Positions 17,229-27,165 are shown, numbered from the stretch's first letter. The stretch: 27,211 nucleotides of DNA from Triparma columacea (GCA_030267965.1 BRYA01000302.1:508-27718); one strand, 5' to 3'. Numbers and translations: made by a program. Notes: generated by a model from the sequence alone, not told the origin.

Positions 17229-20200
17229 ATGGACCACGCGAGTTCTCTCGACCCCCTGGTGTCACCATCTCTTGACCCGTCTCTTCGACCTTCCGTGGAG
17301 AACCTGGTGGAGAGGTTTGACCCCAAGGACAAGAGGGGTGTCGAGGGTGTTCAGGGCATGGTGGTGACCTCTGCTGAGGACCCGGCCAGTCCGATGGAGA
17401 TGAAACTCTGTTATAGTCCGGGTACCCCCATGACTCCATCGAATTTTCAGACTCCCCAGCTAATATCGAAGAGGGGGTTAATGGCAATGATGAGTGAGGA
17501 GACAGAGAATCATGCCGACAACCAGGGGGACAACCAGGGGTGCAACTTAGGTGACAGTCCCAATGGGGTAGAAGTGTATGGAAAGGACAAGAAGGGACCT
17601 GTACAGGTCTCGAGAACAAACAACAAAAACACCAAAAAGCCCCCCAGACCCCCCCCACCGCCAATGTCTCCCCCCCCAGTGTTTAGTAAGAGGCAGCAAG
17701 TGAGGCTTGCTCAGAACAGAGAGGAGGGAAATAAAGACGCCCAGACAAGCGTGATCCCACCGACAAGCCACGCCCCTCCCATCCATAACCTGGCGACGGT
17801 GGAAGAGGCGGCATACGATCTCTTTGACAGCAGGGTCATGAGGGCTGTCAATGGTTGGAAGGTGAGAACGGGCGGGCAATCAACAAAGAAACGCAAGGAA
17901 TCACGGCGACGATACTGACCGTCCACACCCACTAACACAACCCCCTCTGCGGCCCGTTGTAGACCCAGTACATTGTCGATCCTGCCCCCCCCACCCCTAC
18001 GAATTTTAACGATGTCTCCATGGCCAGCATGTCGTCGTCTCTTTCAACGCCGGCCACCGACATCTCGATGGCGACCACTTCGCCCGCCCTACGCTTTGCG
18101 ACCCCGAAGTCGGCTGCAGGTGAGAATTCCCGAGGACGCTCGCAAGAAAAACAATTTTGCTCTAACCCGACATTCACATCTCCCCCCAACTCGCTCCTCG
18201 CAATGTTTGCGTCAGCTTCTTCCCCCCCAATGCCCCCAACGCCCACGTCCGCTGTATCCTCAGTAGTTATAGACGACGAGCCCATGTACTCGACGCTCGG
18301 GGACGCCCTTTGGGGGGGCTGGAGGTCCTTCAGAGATGCTGTCCAGGCCGAGGCACAGAAGGCTGCGTCCGAACTGGAGCAGGCTGGGCACGATACGTCG
18401 ACCTTGATGCGGCAGAGCGAGGAACAGGCGGACGCCGACGCGGCAGCTGCTGTCGCTGTCGTCAGCGTGACGGACGCCTGCATGCCCACTGCCTTGAAGG
18501 AGGCCGCTAGGGCGTTGAGCAACGTGCACAACCACGAGGTCAACCTTGAGAGGGAAAAAAGGAAGAGGGCAGAGAAAGGCCTCGCAAAAGGGGTCGCTGA
18601 CAAGGCCAAAATGAGGGACGAGATGGACAGAAAGGGCGAGGAGGACAACAAGACCGGGGGGCTCGTCGCCCTTGGGGTTAGGCTGAGTGCGGTCGAGAGC
18701 GAGAAGGAGGACCTAATCAGGAAGTCCCAGAAACTTCTCGCTGAGCTAGGAAAAAAGGACCAGATGGTATTGAAGCTAAGCAAGAAGCTTAAATTGTTGA
18801 GCGGCGGAAATTTGACCCCCAAGAAGAACCACTCTTTCAGCGACCTCGAAGAAGAAGGGAACGAGGGTGTAGGCGGATTGCCACTCCACATTAAGAACGA
18901 ACTCATAAACATTGCATCAGCAGCCCCCGCAGACAGCCCGCTGAAAACGGGGGAGTTTTGGTCGTGGCTGAGGAACAGCCCTTCTCCCAAGAAGGGTGCC
19001 TTTCAAGAAAAAGGCACGCCCTCGAAGGGGGGAGACAACGGCGGGAGAGGCAACAGCAGCGGGAGAGGTAACAGGGGAATCAACGCCAACAGCAACAACA
19101 GTTCGCTCAACATGGATATCAGTGAGGATGATATCAACTACGTCGACGACGACTTTAAAACATTTTCCGAGCTTCAGCAGATAGGGAAGAGCGGGAGCCA
19201 CGGCGAGGGAATGGACTTGAGCGTAAACAGCAACGATTCGGCTAGCATACTTGACGGGTTGAACGAAGACGTGATGAACGATAGCACAGCCAGCTCCGCC
19301 GACAGCATTCTCATGTCGCCGACAGGAATCAACCACGCGGACAAATTGGCGAGGGGTTCGGCAGACCTCAAGGAGCAGCTCCGGGCAATGGTGGGGAGCC
19401 ACAGCTTGACTCCCAACGTATCGGTCGCTAGAAACCTCACTTACGAGGAGGGGGAAGAGGGGGAAGAGGGCGAGGAGGAGTTGATGGGGGCGGATGCGGA
19501 CAAGGGGAGGAAAGATCGCGTTTTGTCACCCACCCCGAGCCTGACCCAGACCAATCCAGGAAGCACCAACAGCGACGAGAGCGGGGGAGACGGCGGGCAC
19601 CTGCAATCTTCGGCTCCTGACGTGAAGGAAATAGTGGCTGTCGAGCTTGAGATGGAAAAGAGAATAAGGGTAGTCCAGAACGAGTGCAACCAGTGGAAAG
19701 TCAAGTGCAGTGAGCTCGAGGAGCTCTGCGAGGAGCTCACTTCCAAGTTCGAGGAAGACCAGGACATGATTGAAAAGAGGGTCGAGGAGGAGAGGACCGT
19801 CGCCATGGAAATGCTAACGAAGAAAAAAACGCAAAACACCAGCCTGCAAATTAGGTGCAGAGAATTGGAGAACGAGAGGAGCAAGCTTCAGACGCTCTTG
19901 ACAGAAATGAACGAGGCGATGGAAAGCGACAGAGAAATGACACCGGCAAAGAAGCCGCCCCCCGCTGAAAAGGGCAGGGGGCAGGGCGTAGGGTGGAGCG
20001 AAGGGTATGAGAAGGCCAAGGAGGAGAACCTGCAGGTCCTAAGGAATATGTCCCAGGACATGGCAGCCATGGAGGAGGAATTAAAGGCCACCAAAAAGGA
20101 GGGGAGCAAGTTGAGGAAGAAGCTCGAGGAGGTCGTGGGGAGAGAAGAGGAGGTCAAGAGGAAGGCAACCGAGAAGGTCAGAGACCTCACGAACGTCATT

Positions 20201-20359
20201 AGGAAGAGCGGAGTGGTCGGAGACGAAATGAGAGCCCTAAAGGGAGACAGATTCACGTTGGCAGACGTCATCCGCATGAATGCAGGAGTCGTCGTCAGTA
20301 TGCTTGCAATCTTTTTTCTGAAGACCACATTCTCGAACCACCCAACGATGGCAGTGTAA
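17229..20359 (+). CDS. Large coiled-coil protein with C-terminal transmembrane anchor, function unknown
   Basis: Exon 1 is 17229-17861 and exon 2 runs from 17963, with a 101-bp GTGAGA/TGTAG intron of phase 0. The first ATG is 17229; the upstream GTG is not a start. The product is 1009 aa, or 977 aa if 18120-18215 is also spliced. Residues 1-330 are Ser/Pro-rich and probably disordered, with a Pro run (PPRPPPPP) and SP/TP pairs that could be phosphosites. Heptad-rich coiled coil appears at about 370-475 and again at about 765-970, separated by an acidic, Ser/Asn-rich linker. A hydrophobic segment (AGVVVSMLAIFFL, about 985-997) lies 12 residues from the end, so the protein looks tail-anchored, with the bulk in the cytosol. 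Golgin-like tethers share this layout, but no family was recognised. Confidence 0.78.
18120..18215 (+). other. Candidate 96-bp in-frame (3n) intron
   Basis: The segment begins GTGAGA after CTGCAG and ends GTCAG, within the normal intron sizes of this window. It is 96 bp with no in-frame stop, so the frame stays open whether or not it is removed. Splicing would join Ala codons neatly and delete 32 residues. Confidence 0.5.
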
Positions 20360-20810
20360 AGAACATGAGCGCTAACTTACTGCATTTCACGTCACAAAAA
20401 CGATGACCACTAATTTATTTTCATGAAGTAGGATTTTCTTAACGACCTTGGGGAACAACAACAGCAGGCAAATTCTCAAGCTGATCTCTCACCTTTAACC
20501 TGACGAAGCAACAAAATAGTGAGTTGAGAGGAGGGAGATGGGAAACGAACAAGAGTTATTTGACGCAGAAACTATTTTTATGCGCGGAGAGATGTGATTT
20601 GCAAAGTAGCCCGAGATGGAGATGGAAAGAGGCCAAGGAGGGGGGGTTCATGAAACATGTCGTGTGTTTTTGGATGACATAGTCGTCTTTTTTGGATTAA
20701 TTTCCCTCAGAGGACCGGTCGTATTCAATATTTAAGTGAGTAACTAACTCATCTTGCCCCCTCCCCACTTAACATCCTTCCTCTAGGTTTGAGAAATCTG
20801 CAGAGGTAGC
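20360..20810. other. Intergenic: 3' flank of coiled-coil gene and promoter side of START-XK gene
   Basis: These 451 bp hold no supportable gene. A possible 5'-UTR intron lies at 20736-20786 (GTGAGT...CTCTAG, 51 bp, with TAACTAAC inside), shorter than any coding intron seen here. No tRNA-like A/B boxes were noticed. Confidence 0.4.
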
Positions 20811-23800
20811 ATGGATCGCCGCGTCATGGAACTCAGCGAGGGAATTGGATCGTCAACGGACCAACGCGGGGGAAGCGATCGCGAAGGTCCCTCTTTCAAA
20901 GGCATGGAGGGGGAGAAGCCTCCCCGCAGGAGTGATGCTCCAGACCAAGAGGCTCCTCCCGGTGATGGTAGTCAACCAGACGACAACGCATCAAAGCAGT
21001 ACGATAATGTTCTTCTGAAGACAACTGAGCCCCCTTCAGGCTCCAATCGCACACCCTCCGCAATATATGGCCCCGTAGATATCGATTACACAGCTCTTGG
21101 CCCCAAACAAGTCGAACTAGTCAAGCTTCTGGATGACCGCGGAGCCATTGAAGGCCTTATAGACAACTCTACCGGCGTCGATGTGAAGGTTATGGAGCTT
21201 GCTGATGTCTTCCACGACGAGCGCGACAAGATCATCGACTTTCTCCTCACCGATTGTGAGCAGGGCAAGTTCCGAAGGAAGACCCTCCAGGAGTATGACG
21301 AAAAGGAAGGAGTCATTCACAGACTCGTCTACTGGCAGCACTACGGCAGCGGGAATAAGTTTGTCGAATTTCTCCTCGACGTCAAAGTCGTATCTCCTGA
21401 CAAATCGACGAACATTATGGAGTTGGCACCCCTCAATGAGGACGACCTTTCTGATGAGGCAACTGCAAAGCTTGTCGAGATTCTAGCGTTAACAAATACC
21501 AAGACTGTCAAACGCGGTGTCATTAAGGGAGAGCTCAGCTTCACTGACTTTGACTTTGGACAAACTGCAGTCACCGTGGTGGGAACTCTTAAGGCAGAGG
21601 AGAGAGCAACAGAGACGAAATCAGAAGTTGATGTTCGCACAGTCAAAAGCTCCAAGAGTGCCCGCCCAAGTTTCAAGAGTGTGCGCCCTAGTTTCAAGAG
21701 TGCGCGCCCTAGTTTCAAAAGTGACGGGAAAAGCGACGCCAAGTCTGCCTATACCTCATTGAAGGGAAATCTCAATGAAGTCATGGATGAGTTCAGACAT
21801 CCTGCTGTCATTGATGAGCGGAGGATGGCGCACTTTGTGGAAAAGGTCATGCCCAATGTGCCAACTCTTACTGAGGAAGAGGACAGGATGCTGGAAAGTG
21901 TTGCAGGGCTGGAGGAGGAACTCTACAAGAAGGGGAAGAGAGTCAAGGGGACACTGAAGGAGGGCATTGACAAGTTCCTGTGGAGAGAGGGGAACAATGT
22001 GTGGGCAGCCTTTGGGGTCACTGTGGACAAGTCAGCAAAGGGTGTATTGGCAGAGCAACTTCTGCTTGACACATTTGAGTCTTCAGAGGAGCACTTTAAA
22101 AAGCATGGGAACTTACCAAGGGTGATCAGGAATGACGTCGACGGAACTAGAAGCATGCACTATCTTTTGGGCGTGAAAGTCCCGGCCGCCACCAATCGAC
22201 TCTTTGAGATGTGGTTAGTGTGGAAGGAGGTCAAACTTGAGAATGGCCAGACTTCATACATGTCAGCTTTTGTGCCACTGACAGAGTACCCTGGAGGAGG
22301 CTTCAAGGACCTCAGTAAGGAAGGATTTGTGCTAGCAGAGACTACAGGTGCCTACTTCTTCAATGAGATTGCTCCAAATGTCTGTAGGGTGACACGTATT
22401 CAGACAGTTGATCTGCATTTCACAGGCCTGCTTCAAAATGCAGTGATAGACAATGCAATTGACTACCTTGCAAAGAGTCAGCTTGTTGAGGCCAACAGGT
22501 TGCAGGAGAAGTTCAAGAGGAACGGGAAGGAGGTTGATGCTGAGATCAGGGGGGTTCTAGTGCAGAGGATGAGGGAGGGGGTTGAGTTGGAGGAGGACCA
22601 GAAGAAGGTGTTTGGGGAGTTGGAGGAGCTCTTCGGTGGGGAGGAGGAAGAAGGGTGGGGGCCTCTCAAGTCACCTCATGAGGGAGTGAAGATGGAGATC
22701 AAGTATAAGCAGCAGGAGAAGGGGGAGAGGAGCGTTGCCCTGGGAAAAGCTTGGGGAGTAGCTGATTGTTCAGCAGAGGAGGCTGCTGCATACTACTTTG
22801 AGTATTGCAGTAGAGAGAGAAATGCCATAAGCAGAGAAGAAGGAAACCCTGCAAGATTAGCAATAATTGAGAGGGAAGAAAGGATAAACGAGAAGGCATT
22901 TGCCACAGTCAAGACAATGCGATTATTGCTGCATAAGAGAGAGTTTGTGTTTAAGCATCTCTGGAAAAGAAATCACGATTGCAGCATAACTGTAGCTTGC
23001 TGCTCTATTGACAAAGATGTTGACTATGGAGGAAATGTGGGAAAGCTTGTCAGAGGAATAACCAAGGCATTCTTCATTGCCAGCAAAATTAAGTCAATAG
23101 GAGACATGCAACAGTGTAAAATTCAACTTCTGCAATTTGCTGATGCAGGAGGGCATATTCCCGTTACTCTCATCAACAAAAAGATCCCTATTGGACTAAC
23201 GGCGCTGTATGATGTTTCTGATGCCTTGAGGAAAGACAAATTGATTGACAAAGCTGCACTTGCCACTCTTGCCAATATCATCAAGAATGAGACTCAAGAT
23301 TATACAGGTGAGGAGAAGGCGGCAATCAGGAAGGGGAAGGAAATCTACGAGAAGTGCAAGAAGGGGAGGAATTTTGTTGATCTGGAGAGTCCTGATAGGA
23401 GGGTCAAGATGAAGCTAGTTCACGCTGATGGGGAAAGTATTTGCACTGGTTTTGCCACTACTGTGGTTGATGCAAGTGTGGAGGAGTGTGCAGCAAATGA
23501 AATAGTTGGTCTAGACAGCAGGGAGAAAGTTAAGAAAGCTAAGAAGAGTGGAATAACCTTCTTGAAAGTCATCAAAGTAAATCCACACACCAACTACTAT
23601 GTGACAACGAGGGCACTTGGTCTCCCTGGTTTTGCTCCCCGTGATGGTCGGAGTAAAGTTACCTGGTGCAAGCAAGATGATGGCCAAGTTATCATTGATG
23701 TTGCAGACACAGAAGAAGTACACAAAGACTACTCTGTGAAGGCTGGGAATATTTTAGGGAAGGCACACACAGTATGGGTATTTGATCCGCTTGACTCTAT

Positions 23801-26549
23801 TGGAGATGTGCCACAAACATCAGTGACTTTTACAACAAAGGTAGAGCTTGGTGGTGTTTTCTACTCTTCCATCATGAACAAGATTGCACCAAGGTTTCTT
23901 GCACAAGTCTCAAACTTGAGGAAAAAGTTTGACAGAAGCAGAGACATTGACGCTTCAACAAGGATCAAGATAATAAGTGGAATAGGTGAAATCAAAGAAA
24001 TGTCCACTGAGACATTTGATACCAAGTTCCTAGAGCTTGAAGGCAAACAAAAGGTTGAAGGTGCATTCCCTCTGTCAGATACCTGGATTAAGGTGGAAGA
24101 GATGGGAAAGGGATGGGGAAAGACAACAGTGACAGTTAGAGCAGGTTTGGAGGAAGCTGCTGCCTACTTCTGGGATTTTGAGAGCAGAGTCCATCAAGAA
24201 ACAACAGTAGATGTTGAGAGGGTTGTTGAGGAGAAGAAGGGGGAATGGGAAATGGTTGTGAGGAAAAGGCAGAAGTTTGAGTCAAAACATGGAGGAATAC
24301 ACAGAGACAGGGAGTTCTGGAATGTGATGAAGCTGCACAAGATGGATGAAAATTCTATTGTTGTCACAATGGAACCCCTCATCAGTGAAGTAAAGAAGTT
24401 GGTGCCAATTGGAGGTATCATTCGCTCTTTGACGTCAAAGTTGTCTACAAAGACAAAAACCACCATTTCTCGAAAGTCTACACAGGAAGTAACAATGAGA
24501 TTCACAAAAAGGGGAGAAAATGCAACAAAGGTAGAATTTGTCACCAAGGTAGAGCTTGGTAGCTCTATAAGTGTGGAGGCAACAAGATCAAATCTAGAGA
24601 GGCACCTAGACGAGGCTGCTGAAGTAGAACGCTACTTTATTGACCTTGTCCCTTTAATGGAGATGACTAAGGAGGCTGGCGAGGCCTTGGGTGCTGATTT
24701 GGTTTGGGATGGAGGACAACTTGGAGGAGCACACTTAAGGAAGGACAAAGAGAGACATGTTGAGGAGGTTTGCAACGAGAATGTCGCTTTGAGAGAGGTT
24801 GTGAAGAAGTACCCTTGGTTTGTCACTTTGCTGAAGAGGGCAAGGCTTTGTGAGTATAGCTCTAACAACTCAGTGTCTACCAAGCTTGAGTGTGTGGAGG
24901 AGAAGGAGGCAAGGGTGATTGGTAACAACTTGATGCCTTGTTTGAAGAGCAGGAAGGTGATTGAGGCTGGTGTAGATATGTGGAGATTGCAGAACAGGGC
25001 TGTTGGGGAGCTGTTTGAGGAGTTTCCATGGATGGAGGGCATGTTTGTGGAGATAGGGAAGGGTGTGGTGAAGGCCGCTCCGTGGGGGCTGATTTGGAGA
25101 GTTACTGTTGGTGCTGTAACTTCTATGTTTGATTTGCTTACTGATGTGTATGTGACGTACATGTTTTGGAGTGAGAAGAAGTATGGGTACTTTAAGGCAT
25201 CTTTGGCAAGTTTGGCAGTGTCTATAGGAATACAAATGTTGACTGTTTGGGCACAGAACAGGAACTTGGGGATGAAAAGGATGGTGCGGGAGTTGATTCC
25301 AATCTTGCTTGGGTACAAGCCTGCAGTAGATGCCTATAGGGTAGCAACTGGTGCCAAGCAAGAGATTGGGACGTCATTTGACCCAATGCTTGAGATGACA
25401 TTCATGAAAGGGATAGAGATGTTTGCTGAGGCAATTCCTGGGGTTATTATCCAACTTATGGCTATAGCAACCAGTGTCAAAGAGGTTGGCATTTCCGCAT
25501 GGCTTTCAGTTGCAGTGTCAGCAATTACAACAGGATTTGCCTCAGCAACAATTAGTTATGACTTTGACACAGACCCTGCTAGGAGAGAAGAAACACCAGA
25601 CTTCTATGGGTATATACAGGCAAAAGCAAGCAAGAGAACAGTAGTATTTGTGTCCATGCTGCTGTTCACTGCAGGAATGCTTCTCATAAGGTGTACAACA
25701 ATAGTTCTTCTTGGGTTGATGGGAGGTAGTTGGGCCTTTCTCTACATTGGATTAGACCTTGGTCTGTACATGTTGGTTAAGACATTGAGGGGAGACTTCT
25801 GGTACTGGTTGCCATCAGGGGGTAAAATGGAGATTATGAGTAGCATTATATTGAGAGTGATTGCAAAGATCATTGTAGACTTCACGTCACTTTCGCAGCT
25901 TAGACATCCTAATGAAGTTGGAGGAGCCTATTGGTTGTTTGGTATTCTGTTGACAATGGTAAGTCTACCAGTGTCAATATATATATATCTATTTTCTCCT
26001 TATGTAGATGACAACCCAATTGATATTGCATCATCTATAGTGAAGTATATCATACCAATAACTACCATATGCCTTGGTGTTTTCTTTTTTAACATTGAGA
26101 GCAAGTACTTGCACACCTTCTGGAGTACACAGAGGTCAAAGGATATGTCAATGGCATACTTCCTTGAAGGGGGAAGTGATGCTATTAAGATGGAGGTATT
26201 TGGTACTTCTAGGCACCATTGGGTCTCAATAGAAAAAGAATTAAAAAAATGGATCGAGTCCAACTGGGCTAAATGGGAAGAGGAGCAGCCAGAGTGGTGG
26301 ACTAATGTGATTAAGGCTACAGTGCCTGTAGAATTTATTCCATCAGATGGAGGTGCTAGAAGGAAAGAGAGTGTAAGGAGAGCAAGTGTCGATGCTGCAG
26401 CTGAGGGTGGCTTAGCAGGTGCAATTAGAGCAAGTATTAGGAGAGCAAGTGTTGGAGGAGCTGATGGTGGAGATATTATAGTGGTAGGAGGTGGGAAAGC
26501 TAAAGTAAGCAGTGTTTTGCCCATTGAAGATGAGGAGAGGGGTGACTAA
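20811..26549 (+). CDS. Giant START-repeat / XK-related (scramblase-like) membrane protein
   Basis: One uninterrupted frame encodes 1912 aa. After a disordered N-terminus there are about five START-like modules of about 180-220 aa, at roughly 85-264, 337-557, 620-807, 862-1044 and 1090-1277. The last four end in a related helix-leading block (e.g. AGGHIPVTLINKKIPIGL, TTKVELGGVFYSSIMNKI, VTKVELGSSI). Known START domains bind one lipid or sterol in a closed cavity. Residues about 1417-1767 hold about eight hydrophobic segments. FDLLTDVYVTYMFW, then IQMLTVW, then EMFAEAIPGVIIQL resemble the D..TD and E..PQ..LQ signatures of XK-related proteins, some of which scramble phospholipids. The tail (1787-1912) has two basophilic-kinase-like sites (RRAS). 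A 7-residue SxRPSFK repeat occurs at 283-303. Codons drift from G/C-ending to A/T-ending toward the 3' end. The START calls are stronger than the XK call. Confidence 0.82.
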   Translation: MDRRVMELSEGIGSSTDQRGGSDREGPSFKGMEGEKPPRRSDAPDQEAPPGDGSQPDDNASKQYDNVLLKTTEPPSGSNRTPSAIYGPVDIDYTALGPKQVELVKLLDDRGAIEGLIDNSTGVDVKVMELADVFHDERDKIIDFLLTDCEQGKFRRKTLQEYDEKEGVIHRLVYWQHYGSGNKFVEFLLDVKVVSPDKSTNIMELAPLNEDDLSDEATAKLVEILALTNTKTVKRGVIKGELSFTDFDFGQTAVTVVGTLKAEERATETKSEVDVRTVKSSKSARPSFKSVRPSFKSARPSFKSDGKSDAKSAYTSLKGNLNEVMDEFRHPAVIDERRMAHFVEKVMPNVPTLTEEEDRMLESVAGLEEELYKKGKRVKGTLKEGIDKFLWREGNNVWAAFGVTVDKSAKGVLAEQLLLDTFESSEEHFKKHGNLPRVIRNDVDGTRSMHYLLGVKVPAATNRLFEMWLVWKEVKLENGQTSYMSAFVPLTEYPGGGFKDLSKEGFVLAETTGAYFFNEIAPNVCRVTRIQTVDLHFTGLLQNAVIDNAIDYLAKSQLVEANRLQEKFKRNGKEVDAEIRGVLVQRMREGVELEEDQKKVFGELEELFGGEEEEGWGPLKSPHEGVKMEIKYKQQEKGERSVALGKAWGVADCSAEEAAAYYFEYCSRERNAISREEGNPARLAIIEREERINEKAFATVKTMRLLLHKREFVFKHLWKRNHDCSITVACCSIDKDVDYGGNVGKLVRGITKAFFIASKIKSIGDMQQCKIQLLQFADAGGHIPVTLINKKIPIGLTALYDVSDALRKDKLIDKAALATLANIIKNETQDYTGEEKAAIRKGKEIYEKCKKGRNFVDLESPDRRVKMKLVHADGESICTGFATTVVDASVEECAANEIVGLDSREKVKKAKKSGITFLKVIKVNPHTNYYVTTRALGLPGFAPRDGRSKVTWCKQDDGQVIIDVADTEEVHKDYSVKAGNILGKAHTVWVFDPLDSIGDVPQTSVTFTTKVELGGVFYSSIMNKIAPRFLAQVSNLRKKFDRSRDIDASTRIKIISGIGEIKEMSTETFDTKFLELEGKQKVEGAFPLSDTWIKVEEMGKGWGKTTVTVRAGLEEAAAYFWDFESRVHQETTVDVERVVEEKKGEWEMVVRKRQKFESKHGGIHRDREFWNVMKLHKMDENSIVVTMEPLISEVKKLVPIGGIIRSLTSKLSTKTKTTISRKSTQEVTMRFTKRGENATKVEFVTKVELGSSISVEATRSNLERHLDEAAEVERYFIDLVPLMEMTKEAGEALGADLVWDGGQLGGAHLRKDKERHVEEVCNENVALREVVKKYPWFVTLLKRARLCEYSSNNSVSTKLECVEEKEARVIGNNLMPCLKSRKVIEAGVDMWRLQNRAVGELFEEFPWMEGMFVEIGKGVVKAAPWGLIWRVTVGAVTSMFDLLTDVYVTYMFWSEKKYGYFKASLASLAVSIGIQMLTVWAQNRNLGMKRMVRELIPILLGYKPAVDAYRVATGAKQEIGTSFDPMLEMTFMKGIEMFAEAIPGVIIQLMAIATSVKEVGISAWLSVAVSAITTGFASATISYDFDTDPARREETPDFYGYIQAKASKRTVVFVSMLLFTAGMLLIRCTTIVLLGLMGGSWAFLYIGLDLGLYMLVKTLRGDFWYWLPSGGKMEIMSSIILRVIAKIIVDFTSLSQLRHPNEVGGAYWLFGILLTMVSLPVSIYIYLFSPYVDDNPIDIASSIVKYIIPITTICLGVFFFNIESKYLHTFWSTQRSKDMSMAYFLEGGSDAIKMEVFGTSRHHWVSIEKELKKWIESNWAKWEEEQPEWWTNVIKATVPVEFIPSDGGARRKESVRRASVDAAAEGGLAGAIRASIRRASVGGADGGDIIVVGGGKAKVSSVLPIEDEERGD
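21657..21719 (+). repeat. Three tandem 21-bp units coding for S-x-R-P-S-F-K
   Basis: Three near-identical 21-bp units encode SARPSFK, SVRPSFK and SARPSFK (residues 283-303 of the START-XK protein). They lie in the basic linker between the first and second START-like modules. Differences between units are few, so the array looks recent. Confidence 0.9.
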
Positions 26550-26637
26550 TAGGGCAGCAACATTTGTAGGATAAAACGACTTGATTTGCTTTAGTTGTGA
26601 CTATTGTTTAAGTGGTTGAGGTGTATGTCAGGTATGA

Positions 26638-26816
26638 TGGGACTGTTATAAAAGTTTGTGAGTATTTTGAGAAAGCTTAGCAGATGTATTATGGGAGTGT
26701 TATAGTTGTTTATGAGTTTGGTGGAAGAGTATTTGATGTGTATGGAGTTTTGGTGACTTTTGGCAGTGTTGTAGTGGTTTGTGAGTATAATAGAAGTGTA
26801 GTTGATGTGTATTGGG
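26638..26816. repeat. Degenerate tandem repeat, about three units of 54-69 bp
   Basis: Units starting near 26638, 26692 and 26761 share the order TGG(G/C)A(C/G)TGTT(A/G)TA, then GTTT(A/G)TGAGT, then a GATGTGTAT-like end. They differ by small indels and substitutions. They lie in the 3' flank of the START-XK gene. Confidence 0.55.
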
Positions 26817-26904
26817 ATGAATAAAAGATAGAAGAGTGTGTTTGTGAAGAGGAGAGAGAGGAAGTGAGGGGGGTGAGTAGAGGACAAAGGGGTATGAGGT
26901 GATA

Positions 26905-26983
26905 TGGTGTGTGAGTGTTTGTAAGTGTGTTTGAATGTGTGTATGTGTGTGTCTTTGAAGGTGTGTATGTGTGTGTGTGTGTT
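26905..26983 (+). repeat. GT-rich low-complexity tract
   Basis: The stretch is made mostly of GTGTGT and TATGTGTG runs with a few interruptions, ending in an uninterrupted (GT)n run near 26970-26982. Confidence 0.8.
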
Positions 26984-27045
26984 GGTATAAGGATAAGGAG
27001 TCCCTGTTTAGGACAAAAAAAACTGATGATTTGGGTTAGTGGTCA

Positions 27046-27165
27046 GGTAGGGGTTAAGGTAGGGGTAAGGGTTGGGGTAAAGGTAGGGGTGAAGGTAGGG
27101 GTGAAGGTAGGGGTAAAGGTAGGGGTAAGGGTCGGAGTAAGGGTCAACGTTGGGGTGAAGGTTGG
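27046..27165 (+). repeat. G-rich 12-bp minisatellite, about 10 units
   Basis: The consensus unit is GGTAGGGGTAAA or GGTAGGGGTGAA. The first eight units (27046-27141) are clear and the last two degenerate. The strand asymmetry and repeated GGG/GGGG runs make G-quadruplex formation possible. Confidence 0.85.

Noticed and set aside
17932..18990. 352-codon minus-strand ORF opposite the tail-anchored coiled-coil gene
   Set aside because: Ser/Leu-rich antisense shadow of a Lys/Glu-rich coiled coil. No motif is seen and the sense frame is continuous.
26591..26887. 98-codon minus-strand ORF in the 3' flank
   Set aside because: His/Asn/Ile-rich translation of degenerate repeats with no recognisable feature.
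27046..27165. Telomere repeat
   Set aside because: The unit is 12 bp and variable, not a regular TTAGGG-type array, and the non-repeat sequence after it is G-rich but not telomeric.
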